Positions 30,095 to 39,850 are shown, numbered from the stretch's first letter. The stretch: 54,150 nucleotides of DNA from Emiliania huxleyi CCMP1516 (GCF_000372725.1 NW_005201154.1:16031-70180), one strand, 5' to 3'. The notes: generated by a model from the letters alone, not told the origin. Numbers and translations: made by a program.

Positions 30095-30639
30095 GGAGCA
30101 GGCGCACATCGCTTCCAGGGAGGGGGGCGCGCTTCTCTGCACCCCCCCCCCCGCCAGCGGGGGGCGCGCGCGCCGGGGGGGGGGGGACCCCCCCCGTCGC
30201 CGGGGGGGAAGCGGCGGGGGGGGGGCGNNNNNNNNNNNNNNNNNNNNNNNNNNNNNNNNNNNNNNNNNNNNNNNNNNNNNNNNNNNNNNNNNNNNNNNNN
30301 NNNNNNNNNNNNNNNNNNNNNNNNNNNGGCGAGTTCGTGGTGGCAGTAGGAGCCCTCAGAGCCAGGCGCGCCATTGCGCGGGCATGCGCGGCGCCACGGG
30401 AAGGCGGGGGCCTCGCTGTGGCGGGCGGGGCGGCTGGGGGCCGGCTGCATCGACCGCACGGAGCAGGCGAGTAGTTCGCGCGTCCCCCCCCCCCCCCCAC
30501 CATGTGGTGAAGGTGCTGGGGGGGTCGGGCCCCCCCCCCCCAGCATGTGGTGAAGCCTCTGGGGGGGTCGGACCCCCCCCCTAGCATGTGGTGTGCAGAG
30601 AAGCGCGCCCCCCCCCCTGAAGCGATGTGCGCCTGCTCC
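30095..30639. mobile_element. TIR-bounded G/C-homopolymer element spanning an assembly gap
   Basis: Left arm 30095-30142 (starts GGAGCAGGCGCACATCGCTT) and right arm 30593-30639 are near-perfect inverted repeats of about 47 bp. The interior has poly-G and poly-C runs, at least two tandem units around CATGTGGTGAAG...GGGGGGTCGG, and a 100-N gap at 30228-30327. No transposase frame is supported and no target duplication is obvious. It could be a non-autonomous DNA transposon or an inverted repeat that broke the assembly. Confidence 0.6.
30228..30327. other. Assembly gap (100 N)
   Basis: Exactly 100 N between homopolymer runs inside the TIR-bounded element; the real length is unknown. Confidence 0.99.
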
Positions 30640-30945
30640 TGACAACCGCCTCAGTCAACTTTCGTCACAGTTCACCGCTCCTAGCCACGTGTTTCGTCAA
30701 GTGTTTTCCCCCCTACCGCCCAGTGCGCTGTGAACCCAGCCACGAAGGCACGGGGGCGACTGGCCGCACCGCCGGCGCTAGTCGTAGGCTAGTGTTGTGA
30801 AGGGTTTGCTTTCCTTTCTTTTTTATACGTAAAGCCGTAACCCGTAAGCAGAAAAGACGACTGGCTCGCCCGAACTGCACGGGCAGGCACCACAAATGAC
30901 AAAAAGTCTCAGCCAGCGCATCCGCAAAAGAATGTCTGAATTTCC
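30640..30945. other. Intergenic, nothing recognised
   Basis: Sequence between the TIR element and the 3' end of the GNAT/MIF4G gene; no gene or repeat was noticed. Confidence 0.5.
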
Positions 30946-33778
30946 CTACGCGCGATCAGAGCACTCGGATCGGAGGGCCGAGGGACTCTCGTCCGACGTC
31001 CCCGCCAGCACGGGCGCAGCTCCATTCGTCTCCTCAAAGAATTGAAATCGGCCGCTCTCCTCAAAGAATTGAAATCTCGTGTGCGGAAAAGAGGGGTGCA
31101 CCACGGGCGTGCCGACGTACCAGTGCACCCACCCCTCGCGCAAGCCGCGAAGCCGCTCCGGCGGCGCGTCGCGCGGGAGGAGGATGACGCCCAGCTCGGC
31201 GGCCGCAACCTGCCGCACCTCCGCCAGCGCCGTCGCACGCCCTCGGGCGGCCTCGCGCGCCTCCTGCGGCCAGCCGCGCTCCGCCCGCTGCAGCAGCTCG
31301 AGTGCGCGGCAGCGGAGAGGGCCGGCCAGCGCGGGCGCCGCCGCGGCGAGCCGCTCGAGCAGCGGCTGCAGCTGCGCCTCCGCCGCCGCGTGCAGCAAGC
31401 CGCCCGCGCGGCGCAGCGCCGCCACGAGGAGCGGGAGCGGCGCCCCGCGCAACAACTCGCACAACGCGGCCGGGGCGACGAGGCCCGCGGCGGCGAGCTG
31501 GGCCACCGCGCCGCCCGCGCCGCCGTCGCCGCTCCCCTCGAGCGCGAGGTCCGACTGAAGCAGCTCGCGCAGCACCGCCGCGAGCGCAAACGCAACCGCG
31601 GCGCTGCTGCAGGCGCCGCCCTCGGCAGCCGCGGCCGCGCCGCCGCCCCCCGACGCGAGCTCGGCGGCGGAAGGCGCGGCGCAGAGGAGAGAGGCCAGCG
31701 CCGCGACGCTGCGGGCGTAGAGCTCGGCGTAGACCGGCTCTCGCGCGGCGCGGCGGACCAGCAGGCGGAGGGTCGGCGTGAGCGCTCTGAAGCGGCGGCT
31801 GCGGCAGAGGGCGGCGAGGCGCGGCAGCAGCAGCGCCTCGCTCTCCGGCGTCAGCTTGTTGACGTGGGACCGCACCGCGCGCAGCGTCGCCGCCTCCGCC
31901 TCCGCCGCCTCCGCCGCCGCCCCCGCCGCCTCCGCCGCCGCCCCCGCCGAAGCGTCAGCCGCCACTGCAGGGGCAGCCAGCTGCGGGGGTGGCAGAGGCG
32001 AGGCTGCAGCAGCCTCGCCGGCGCTGCTCGCCGTCTCACTTCCCGCCCGCTGCCGGCAGCCAGGAGCCTGCCTGCCTGCCGGCGCACGCGGCGGCGGCGC
32101 AAACGGCGACGGCTGCCACGGCGGCGGAGGTGGGGGAGACGGCGGCGGCGGAGAGGGCGACGGCAGCGCAGCCTCCGGCGGCAGCACGCGAGCGTACCGC
32201 TTGAGCGGGCGGCGCACGCCGCAGACGGCCGCCTCGCGGTGGCCTTCGTAGGCGAGTGCGCTGCTGGCGAGGAAGGTGTCGTGGACGGCCTGCCGGACGG
32301 CTCCGAGAAGGCTCCGAGAAGGCTGCGGGCAAGGCTAGGGGAAAGGCTAGGGGCAAGGCTCCAGCTCGCCTGCCGGCCCGTCTTGACGCGCACCGGGAGG
32401 CCTGCGGAGGGGGGGGGGGGGGGGGGTCGTGGCGTGAGCGGGTGAGGCGAATCGGCCTTCTCCTTCGAGGTTGCGGCGCGGGACCTATGGAGGACATGTC
32501 TCGGACATGTCGTGGACGTGTCGTGGCCTTCTCCTCGAGGTTGCGGCGCGGGACCGAGCGAGTGGAAGGCGTCGCAGGCGGAGAGGAGGGCGCGCATCAC
32601 CCCTCTGCCGCGGCAAGACGGCAGCACCACCAGCCGCTCCACCTGTGGACGCGCCGCGGACGGGTCGTGGGACGTGTCCACGGGCGGGGCGGCAAGGCCA
32701 CCTCGCGCCCCTCCTGCGCCGCGTGCAGCGTCCGCCACGCCACCGCCGTCGGGAACTGCAGGCTCGGCTCGCTGCTCCCGTAGGGAAGGAGGGCGATGTA
32801 GCCGACCCGCGCCCCGCCCGCCGCCCCGCCCCCCCCCTCCCACTGCACCTCTCCCTCCCCCTCCTCCAGCCGCAGCTCGTAGCACGCAGAGTGCTCCGAA
32901 GGCGGCTCGGCAACGTAGTGGTGAGCCGCGTACCCGCCGCCCTGGTAGCGAGACGCGCAGCTCGGCACCAGCCGGCCGCTCCACCCGCCTCGCAGCGGAA
33001 ACTGCGCGCCCGCCTCGCCCCCGCCCACCACCAGCCGGTCGGCCGCGCGCCGCAGCTCGGCGAGTTGGTCGACGACCGACAGGACGACGGGAGGGAAGAG
33101 GCAGGACTCGCCCTCCGCCGCCTCGCCGCCTCCTGCCGCCGCCTCGCCTCCAGCCGCCTCCGCCCCCTCGGGCGACCGGGAGGCGACGACGAGGCCGGCC
33201 GGCGCCTCCGCCGCCTCGCTCGCCGAGGCTCCGGCTCCGGCGAGGAGAAAGGAGCGCCAGGCGGCCGCGCGTGCCGCACGGTCTCCTCCCAGCTGGTGGA
33301 GCGTCCTTCGCTCTCTGCCCGCACACAAGACGACCTTGTTGCTGCCGCCGAAGGTGCCGGCCTCGCGACTGGGCGTCTCTGGCGCGAGGATGAGGAGACA
33401 CGACTGCGGGAGAGACGAGTAGAGCTGAACACACCGCAGTGCCACGCTGGCAGTGGCCGGCGGTGACGCGTACACGACCGCAACCCGCGGCCGCTCACCC
33501 TTCAGGATGGCGCGACGCAGCGCGGCGAGCTGGGCTGGCCTTTTGCAGGGGCAGCGCCAGCTGCTGACGGCGATGGGTGGGCACGCCGACTCGGCTGGGC
33601 CATCGCTCGAGCAGAGGACGACCTCCTCGATGTGCGAGAGGTCGCCGCCGCTGGCGAGGAGAGCCTCGAGCACCTCCACTCCCCATAGGAGCACAGTCAG
33701 CCTCTGGTCGGAGGCGAGGGACTTGGCGATGATAACGTCGGCAGCATGCGCGGCTGGCATTGGCATTGGTTGTCGCAT
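30946..33778 (-). CDS. GNAT acetyltransferase-like protein with C-terminal MIF4G-like domain
   Basis: Minus-strand exons 32702-33778, 32555-32642, 32370-32401 and 30946-32322, 857 aa, starting at ATG 33778. Residues 1-250 are unrecognised. Residues about 310-400 look like a GNAT fold: GYIALLPYG, then VERLVVLPSCRGRGVMRALL with the acetyl-CoA R-G-x-G loop, then LPVRVKTGR. After a Pro-rich linker (about 450-530), residues about 545-700 resemble MIF4G, the HEAT-like domain of eIF4G-type proteins (LRAVRSHVNKLTPESEALLL; PVYAELYARSVAALA). The last exon is one open frame across both parts, which favours a single fusion protein, but two adjacent genes cannot be excluded. Introns 1 and 2 are GT-AG and intron 3 is GC-AG. 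Near the C-terminus FQFFEESGR is tandemly duplicated (27 bp in DNA). Confidence 0.68.
32454..32555 (-). repeat. 31-bp direct repeats around a 39-bp ACGTCC array in an intron
   Basis: Copies at 32525-32555 and 32454-32485 (gene strand GGTCCCGCGCCGCAACCTCG and onward) differ by one inserted base. The 39-bp core 32486-32524 is GACACGTCCAC/GACATGTCCGA-type 11-mers ending in TA before the second GG. Donor G|GTCCCG starts the first copy and TAG|GTCCCG starts the second. The model that best keeps the protein uses the donor with a later acceptor at 32402, so the duplication may sit inside a pre-existing intron. Confidence 0.85.
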
Positions 33779-33866
33779 TTTCTTTTCGGCTCGTATCTTT
33801 TCCTTGCACTCCACTTGCACGTCCCTCCTCCGAACGTTTCACCCCCCAAGTCCGCGAGGAGGGACC
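33779..33866. promoter_or_regulatory. Compact bidirectional promoter region
   Basis: Only 88 bp separate the start codons of the GNAT/MIF4G gene (minus, ATG 33778) and the EF-hand-like gene (plus, ATG 33867). Both 5' UTRs and promoters must fit here or overlap the genes. No TATA box is evident. Confidence 0.5.
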
Positions 33867-35699
33867 ATGCCGGCCCTCCCCGAGAGCGCCAATGGCCGGT
33901 TGGCCCGCCTCGCTCAAAGCTATGAAGGGCACGGCTTCGTCGTTCCGCCCCAGGGCGACTTCCCGGGGCCGCCGAGGTCCAGCGTCGACCCGGCCGCCGC
34001 GTCGGAAGCAGAGGGCGGGGGCAGGTCGCTGGATGAGACTCTCGGCGAGCCGCATGGCCGCATCACCGTGCACGCCCACCTCCGAGAGAGGGTGATACCC
34101 ATATACACGGGCTCGGGCCGGCAGCAGGTCTTCTGGCTGGCGACCGTGGCCACGCAGCGGTACCTCTCTGACCTCGGCTCCTACTCCAAGCCGTTTTCGC
34201 GCGAGTTGACGCCGAGGGCGGTGCTGCGCCTGCCCCCCGGCGACACGGCGCCGGGACCCTCCGAGGCGCGCGAGTACATATCCAACCAGTCGCGCATCGC
34301 CGACGAGCTCTGCGACGGAGCTCACGTGTGGATCGAAGTCGGTGACGGCAAGCCAAACTCGGGCGTGGGCAGCCGCCAGCTTCCTCGGGGTGAGAGCAGC
34401 CTCGCCCGCCGCCGGAGCCGTTCGTCCCGGGGCTCCTCGAGGATTCTGCTCGCGGGCGGCGGCAGCGGCCTCTTGGAGGCAGATGACGGCGACGGCGACG
34501 GCGACGGCGTCCGGCAGATCAGCCCCCTCGAGGCGCAGCTCTTGCTCGCGGGAGAGGGCGAGGGCGATGGGCAGGACAAGCGGCCAAAGATGCTGCGCCG
34601 GACGCGGACGGGGAACTTTCGAGACTGGCAGCTGGCTGGCCGCCAGGGCATGGTGAGCGGCTCCGGCGCTCCGGGGGGCGAGGAGGAGGAGGACGGGGCG
34701 GGGGATGGCGACGAGGCCGTCTACGAGGCCTTCCAAGCCGTGTGGAAGGCGATGAACGTGGGCGACCTGCCGGGGTTCTCGCTCGTGGAGAGCGACTGCA
34801 GGGCCATCCTGTACCGCTTCTTCGAGCGCCTCGCCCACATCTACCGCGAGTACTCCGCCTCGAACCACCCGCACGGAGGGGCGCCCGCAAGCATGTTCAC
34901 CATGTCGCTGGCAGAGTTTTGGAAGTTCTGCCAAAACTCGCGCGCCACGACCCGCTACCTGAACCTCGCGCAAATCACACTGCTCTTCACCTCCATCAAC
35001 TCCAAGAACAGGGACGACCCCTTCAACCCGCGCCGCGCCTTTACCCTGCACGAGTTTCTGGAGTCGATCGTGCGGCTCTCCGTGATGCGGCAAGCCAAGC
35101 CGCACAACCCGGAAGTGCCGCTGCCCGACTGCCTCGAGGAGTTCCTTACGGAGCATGTCTTCAAGCATGACCTCTTCGTCTCCAATGGTCAGATTGTGCG
35201 GGAGCGACTCGCCGAGAGCGAGTGCAGCGAGGTCTTTGTGCGGCACTCTGCAAAACTGCAGGCCATCTTCGAGGCCTACACATCGAAGGACAACTCAAAG
35301 GAGCACATGGGCCTCATCACGTTCGACGACTGGCTGCACATGTTCAAGGCGGCACAGCTCATCGACTCGGCGCTCACCATCACCGAGCTGCGGCAGGCCT
35401 TCGTGTCGGCCCAGATCGACGAGGCGCTCGTTGACTTTGAGGCCGATTCGTGCCGCACGCTCATCTACATCGAGTTTGAAGAGGCGCTCGGGCGCGCGGC
35501 GCTGCTAAAGTTCGCCGAGGACGACGTGGCGTCGGACGCGGAGAAGGTGAACGAGATTGTGACCCTGCTTATCGCGTCCCCTGTGGGGAGCGGTAGGAGG
35601 CTGACCAGCTGGGAGGCGACCCGCTCCGCCTCGGCCCGGAGGTCGCGCACTCCCGCAAACACCGTGCGCGAGAGCCGAGAGGGGGGGCGAGGTGCGTGA
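33867..35699 (+). CDS. EF-hand-like protein of cilia/cytoskeleton type
   Basis: An intronless frame of 610 aa from ATG 33867. The N-terminal half has GRITVHAHLRERVIPIYTGS and QQVFWLATVATQRYLSDLGS, like proteins with a repeated 'V-x-x-Q...WLA-x-VA-x-RY' core. A Ser/Arg and Asp/Gly-rich linker follows (about 170-290). The second half (about 300-580) is a helical EF-hand-like array without clear Ca2+ loops: IYREYSASN, MSLAEFWKFCQNSR, LNLAQITLLFTSINSKNRDD, FTLHEFLESIVRLSVMRQA, GLITFDDWLHMFKAAQLID. I associate this pattern with uncharacterised flagellar or cytoskeletal proteins of protists; the name is not certain. The last 50 residues are low-complexity. The lack of introns contrasts with BMS1 and GPAT. 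Confidence 0.75.
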   Translation: MPALPESANGRLARLAQSYEGHGFVVPPQGDFPGPPRSSVDPAAASEAEGGGRSLDETLGEPHGRITVHAHLRERVIPIYTGSGRQQVFWLATVATQRYLSDLGSYSKPFSRELTPRAVLRLPPGDTAPGPSEAREYISNQSRIADELCDGAHVWIEVGDGKPNSGVGSRQLPRGESSLARRRSRSSRGSSRILLAGGGSGLLEADDGDGDGDGVRQISPLEAQLLLAGEGEGDGQDKRPKMLRRTRTGNFRDWQLAGRQGMVSGSGAPGGEEEEDGAGDGDEAVYEAFQAVWKAMNVGDLPGFSLVESDCRAILYRFFERLAHIYREYSASNHPHGGAPASMFTMSLAEFWKFCQNSRATTRYLNLAQITLLFTSINSKNRDDPFNPRRAFTLHEFLESIVRLSVMRQAKPHNPEVPLPDCLEEFLTEHVFKHDLFVSNGQIVRERLAESECSEVFVRHSAKLQAIFEAYTSKDNSKEHMGLITFDDWLHMFKAAQLIDSALTITELRQAFVSAQIDEALVDFEADSCRTLIYIEFEEALGRAALLKFAEDDVASDAEKVNEIVTLLIASPVGSGRRLTSWEATRSASARRSRTPANTVRESREGGRGA

Positions 35700-35817
35700 G
35701 CTTCACATCTCGTTACGAGATGTGATGGGGGCATGGGGGAGGAGGGAGTGCGGACTGGCGGGTTGCGAACACAGGGGGGGGGGGGGGGAGAAGAAGGGTT
35801 TGACGAGACACGCCCAC

Positions 35818-35960
35818 CAGGGTTCCGGCTCCTACCCAGATAGGGGGTCTGTTCCCCATGACTCGCACCAAAACGCCCTACCTACCTACCTATTGCGGGC
35901 GCCAACCGCCAGGCTCCGTGCCCCACCTACCTACCTATTGCGGGGCCGCGCAGCGAAGCG
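35818..35960. mobile_element. MITE relic related to the 39.35-kb element
   Basis: Starts with GGGTTCCGGCTCCTACCCAG, identical to the TIR of the element at 39350. It continues with GACTCGCACCAAAACGCCCT and CTACCTACC repeats that match the reverse complement of that element's right half. No second terminus is recognised. Confidence 0.65.
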
Positions 35961-36221
35961 AAAAATACCAGTTGAGCCCTCTGTGAATAAATACATTGTA
36001 GGCTCCCAGCGCCCGCCGCGCCCCCCCCCCCCCCCGGCTTGTACCGCGGTGCAAGGTGGTAATGTGATAGAATACAATCCGACGATGCCCCCGCGCCGCT
36101 CGCGAGCCCGCCAGAACCCAGGGGCTCGCTGTATCAGATACTGCAGAGGCAATGATGCCCGCCGTCGCCGCCGACCGCGAGGGCCTGTGCGAGCTTGCCA
36201 CCCGAACTTCAGCTGCTGATC

Positions 36222-37679
36222 ATGCGTTCTCTGCCGCACAGTGTGTTGACGAGCACCGCGAAGATGAGCAAGGCTCTCTGCTCTGTGGTCGCGCGGCGCG
36301 CCGCCGACTCAGACCTATGCGATAACCTGGTGGAATTCATCTCTGACCAGAAGCAACGTGCCGAGAGAACTGCGTCGGGGCGAACTCGACGGGGCGACCT
36401 CGACGCCCTGATGGAGGCCGTAGATCGTGGGCGTGCGCTGGGGTTGGAAATGCCGCAGAGCCCGTTCCTCCAAAGAGCGCCCGGGCTGCGCGGGCAGGAG
36501 CTCCGAGCGCTCTGCCTTGAGGTGTACTACCCAAGAAGACTCAAGCCGCACCGCGACCGGAACGGCATCGTAACGGCCGCGCAGGCCGCAGCGCGTGCGC
36601 TCGAGAGATGGGACGCAGGCTCAGAGGCGCGGGTTGTCCATACTCTCCTCTCTGAGCTGCACTCGCACTTTGCAAAGCTCCACGTGTCGCTGCTCTGCGC
36701 CGCGGCAGTCGGGAGCACGCCGGAGCAGATCATCGCCCACGTGAAGGCGACACCAGAACCGCTTCGCCGAGCGACATGGTCGGTTTGGAATGGCGAGAGA
36801 GGGGTGCGAGAGCGAGCTCACGGCCTTGACGGCTGGATGGCTCGGATCGGTGCGATTGCTGGGATGACCCTGCAGCGCGCTGCGTGGACGCCACCCCTCG
36901 TTCTAGAGCTGTGGAGGGCGGCAGAGCGGCTGGACAAGGGGCTGTGCGGCGTGACCACCAGCGGCATCGCGCGCCTCCAGATGATGCTCTCCGAGCCCGA
37001 GGGTGGGCGCGAGCTGTATCGGGCCTTCGACGGCGAGACCGACGAGGCGCCGCACTGCCTCCGCCGCAAGCCAGGGTTATTCTACCTCCGTTCGGCAGTC
37101 TTGCAGCTCGCCCTTGCGGCCTTGCACGAGACTTCGCCCGAGCCTGCCTGGCTCGCCCGGATTACCGTCAAGCTGTATGAGCCCATCCGCGAGCCGGAGA
37201 ACTGGGAGGGCCCCGAACTGGCAGAGCTCCGCGAGCGAGAGCGCGCGAGGGGCGAGTGGGTCGCTGCGCAGTCGGGGCGCATATTGCTCGATCCGCACGG
37301 CCTCGCGGACTTGATCAAGGCGTTGCCCTGCCAAGCCTTGGACCTCGTCTTCCCTCCGGAGCTGCTGCCCGAGTACGAGCTGGAAGAGATGGTCGCCCTC
37401 CGCGTCTGCGCGCTCCAAAGCTTCCTCCGCGCCTGGGCGCGGGAGACGCGCGCTCTTCTCGCGTGGCCTGCCGGGAGGGAGCCGCTCGCCCTCCTGCTCG
37501 ATGTCGTCTTCGAGCTGCACGACCGCGACGAGACCCTCAAGCGAGCGGTGCAGCCAGTGCTGCTCCAGTGGATGCCTCGGCTCCTCCGCCTCATGAGCGA
37601 GAGCGCGGCCGGCATCGATGTCGAGTTCATCGAGAGGATGGGCGCCGTGTCGATAATGCCCGAGGATTTGGAGGACTAG
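36222..37679 (+). CDS. Intronless helical protein, unknown function
   Basis: 485 aa from ATG 36222 to TAG 37679. The frame is open a little further upstream without an ATG (SLPPELQLLIM), which looks like the beginning of an F-box-type helix, so a 5' exon may exist. The body is alpha-helical and rich in Leu, Arg and Glu (QELRALCLEVYYPRRLKPHR; HTLLSELHSHFAKLHVSLLC; LADLIKALPCQALDLVFPPE; LLRLMSESAAGIDVEFIERM) without recognisable motifs. Codon use is consistent throughout, so I believe it is real. A tiny ORF (MAAETLASILGKNGQLWDGK) follows at 37700 and is probably not a gene. Confidence 0.65.
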   Translation: MRSLPHSVLTSTAKMSKALCSVVARRAADSDLCDNLVEFISDQKQRAERTASGRTRRGDLDALMEAVDRGRALGLEMPQSPFLQRAPGLRGQELRALCLEVYYPRRLKPHRDRNGIVTAAQAAARALERWDAGSEARVVHTLLSELHSHFAKLHVSLLCAAAVGSTPEQIIAHVKATPEPLRRATWSVWNGERGVRERAHGLDGWMARIGAIAGMTLQRAAWTPPLVLELWRAAERLDKGLCGVTTSGIARLQMMLSEPEGGRELYRAFDGETDEAPHCLRRKPGLFYLRSAVLQLALAALHETSPEPAWLARITVKLYEPIREPENWEGPELAELRERERARGEWVAAQSGRILLDPHGLADLIKALPCQALDLVFPPELLPEYELEEMVALRVCALQSFLRAWARETRALLAWPAGREPLALLLDVVFELHDRDETLKRAVQPVLLQWMPRLLRLMSESAAGIDVEFIERMGAVSIMPEDLED

Positions 37680-38620
37680 ATGTTTGGCCGCGCGCACAAT
37701 GGCCGCCGAGACGCTCGCCTCGATCCTCGGCAAGAACGGGCAACTGTGGGATGGGAAGGGGCCGCGGTAGCCACAGGGAGGCGGATAGAGCACGAGGGAC
37801 GCAAGGTGCCAAATATAGGCTTGGGTGGCGTCGCCGCGGGGGTGCCACGGCCGTGATGCTGACTGCGGCAACGTTTTGACTCTGCGGGGATCTCTTCTGT
37901 GCGCCATCTCGCCTCATGCGTCATGGGCGGAGGGCACTGGGCTGGGGTAGGTTTGTGCACATTCATCTTTCATGCGGGCTGTGGGAGAGGTTTGTGCACA
38001 TGCGACATGCATGGGGACTCCGGGCCAGCGAGTGCGTGTGTAGCGTAGAGCATTCCGCGCGCGAGCCCATCGATGTGGCGGACTGTGGAGCCGCGGACAG
38101 CCGTCCGGTCCGCGGGGGGTGCGCGCATGGCCGCCGGTAGGTGAGGGGTGAGCGCGCGAATGCACACATACACAGTACACATACACATACACAGTACACA
38201 TACACAGGATAGCACCCCCCCGCCTCTCTATAGAGCCGTATACTATAGAGCCGTAGAGAGAGAGACGGTCTGCCCAGAGAGCATCAGCAACCATGATGCA
38301 TGTCGTAGAGCGGGGAGGGTGCAGGAGAGAGAGGGGCGCTTTAGTAAGCGTTGATTTGCATGACAGTACGATTGACCACTGTTACACAGTCTCGAACAGC
38401 AGTCGATCGATAGAGGCCTCTCGCAGTCGCACGCACACCCAAACGTCTCACACTCCTACCCAACCGTTTTGTGGCTCCAGCACTCCACATACGTCAGTCT
38501 CACCACTGATGCCTCGGCACGGTATCGCGGCGAGTCGCTGCCGCGCACGACGCGCGCGTCTCCCTCAAACGCCATCGCACACACGTATCACGGTTGTCCG
38601 ACAGTGCCAGCAGCGCGGCC
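37680..38620. other. Intergenic with CACATA simple repeats
   Basis: No supported gene. ACACATACACAGT repeats occupy 38162-38206. GGTTTGTGCACAT occurs twice, at about 37950 and 37991. Confidence 0.55.
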
Positions 38621-39244
38621 TCAGCTCGCGACAAAGGGCGGCTGTTTGGAGCTCGTCCACCCCGCCGCCGGGCCCGTCCGGTTGTGCACAAGAGGCGGCG
38701 CGTCCTTGGTGGACGTCTTGCCGGCCGGGTGGTTTGGCGTGTAGGACGGGTTCGGACCCAGGCGCGGGGAAAAGTCGACCGCCCAGCCCCCGCAGTGATT
38801 GACCTGCACGAGCGGCGACCACCACTCGCCCGGGTGCGCTGGGTCGCCAGCGCCGCCCTGCGACGGCGGCGGACCGCTCCAGTGCAGCGGCTCCTGGCAC
38901 GGCTCGCAATACGTCCACCAGAAGCGGACGACCGGGTCGGCGGCGACGCGCGCCATGTCGGCGTCAAAGTCTGTGCCGACGTAGATGAACTGATGGAACA
39001 TCATGTTCGTGGTGGGATGAAACCACACGACGAAGTCGCGCATGTTGCTCGCATACATTCTCGCCATCACCTCCTCCCACGTTTTGTCGTGCAGCTGCTG
39101 GTACTGCTCGATCAGCTCGGGCCGGGCGCGAATCATGCCAGCGTGGTACGTGCCTCCCCGCAAGCGTCGCCGCCGAAGCCGATCGAGGATCGCAAAGGCG
39201 GCAGCGCCGGCGGCGGCGCCGAGGAGGAGTGAGCGGCACTCCAT
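38621..39244 (-). CDS. L-rhamnose mutarotase-like protein with N-terminal anchor
   Basis: An intronless minus-strand gene of 207 aa from ATG 39244. RhaM-family enzymes interconvert the alpha and beta anomers of L-rhamnose. The core (about residues 30-135) shows the family pattern: AGMIRARPELIEQYQQLHDK, TWEEVMARMYASNMRDFVVW, FHQFIYVGTDFDADMARVAA, DPVVRFWWTYCEPCQEPL. Before it is a short hydrophobic stretch (LLLGAAAGAAAFAILD) followed by Arg residues, a likely signal-anchor. After it is a 70-residue extension (GGWAVDFSPRLGPNPSYTPN) not usual in bacterial RhaM, which is about 105 aa. The family is mainly bacterial with scattered eukaryotic members, so transfer is possible but not shown. Substrate specificity is not established. 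Confidence 0.82.
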   Translation of the reverse strand: MECRSLLLGAAAGAAAFAILDRLRRRRLRGGTYHAGMIRARPELIEQYQQLHDKTWEEVMARMYASNMRDFVVWFHPTTNMMFHQFIYVGTDFDADMARVAADPVVRFWWTYCEPCQEPLHWSGPPPSQGGAGDPAHPGEWWSPLVQVNHCGGWAVDFSPRLGPNPSYTPNHPAGKTSTKDAPPLVHNRTGPAAGWTSSKQPPFVAS

Positions 39245-39349
39245 ACACACGTTTTGAACTTTCGGCGAGGTCGTTGTCAGAGAGAGTTGTTGTTGTTGTC
39301 GTCGTCACAGCAACCGCTGGCGAGGGAGTCGTCGAGAAGCTGCCTCCAG

Positions 39350-39575
39350 GGTTCCGGCTCCTACCCAGATAGGGGGTCTGTCAGACTGGCTGGCCCCTCC
39401 CAGATAGGTAGGTAGGTTGGTCTTGTTTGGCCCAAAAGGGCCCTGCAATAGGTAGGTACCCCCTCTTTTCATCTTTTTTCGCTTCGCTGCGCGGCCTGGG
39501 GATAGGTAGGTAGGTAGGGCGTTTTGGCGCGAGTCAGTCCCAACAGACCCCCTATCCGGGTAGGAGCCGGAACCC
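39350..39575. mobile_element. MITE with inverted termini
   Basis: 226 bp bounded by GGGTTCCGGCTCCTACCC and its reverse complement, extending with one or two mismatches to about 35 bp (...GATAGGGGGTCTGT). The interior has GGTAGGTAGGTAGG blocks and no coding capacity. A target duplication is not obvious. A relic occurs at 35818. Confidence 0.75.
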
Positions 39576-39761
39576 AGGGCCGCCTCAAGGGCAACGCAGG
39601 TCGATTTCTTTTTCACTATTTCACTTTTGGTTATAGCAGATCAAGGCAGAGAGAGAGATTTTGTTGTTGTCAAGGCACAGAGCTCACACAAATCACAGGT
39701 GGACTGTGATCTGTGTGACTCCTCGGGGTTTCTGGCGACTCTTGACGTAGTCGGTCGGTAA

Positions 39762-39850
39762 TAAATAAATAAATAAAATGCTTTGCCAAGAACAGACCTA
39801 AAAACAAAATAAAACGGACACATAAATAAATAAATACAACGGACATCCCA
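39762..39850 (-). mobile_element. Stacked LINE family B tails
   Basis: On the minus strand, two to three blocks of (TTTA)n preceded by GTGTCCGTT-like sequence, matching the 3' end of B1. Probably successive strongly truncated insertions. Confidence 0.6.

Noticed and set aside
37700..37771. Short ORF after the 36.2-kb gene (MAAETLASILGKNGQLWDGK)
   Set aside because: Only 23 codons, no supporting context; could be chance.
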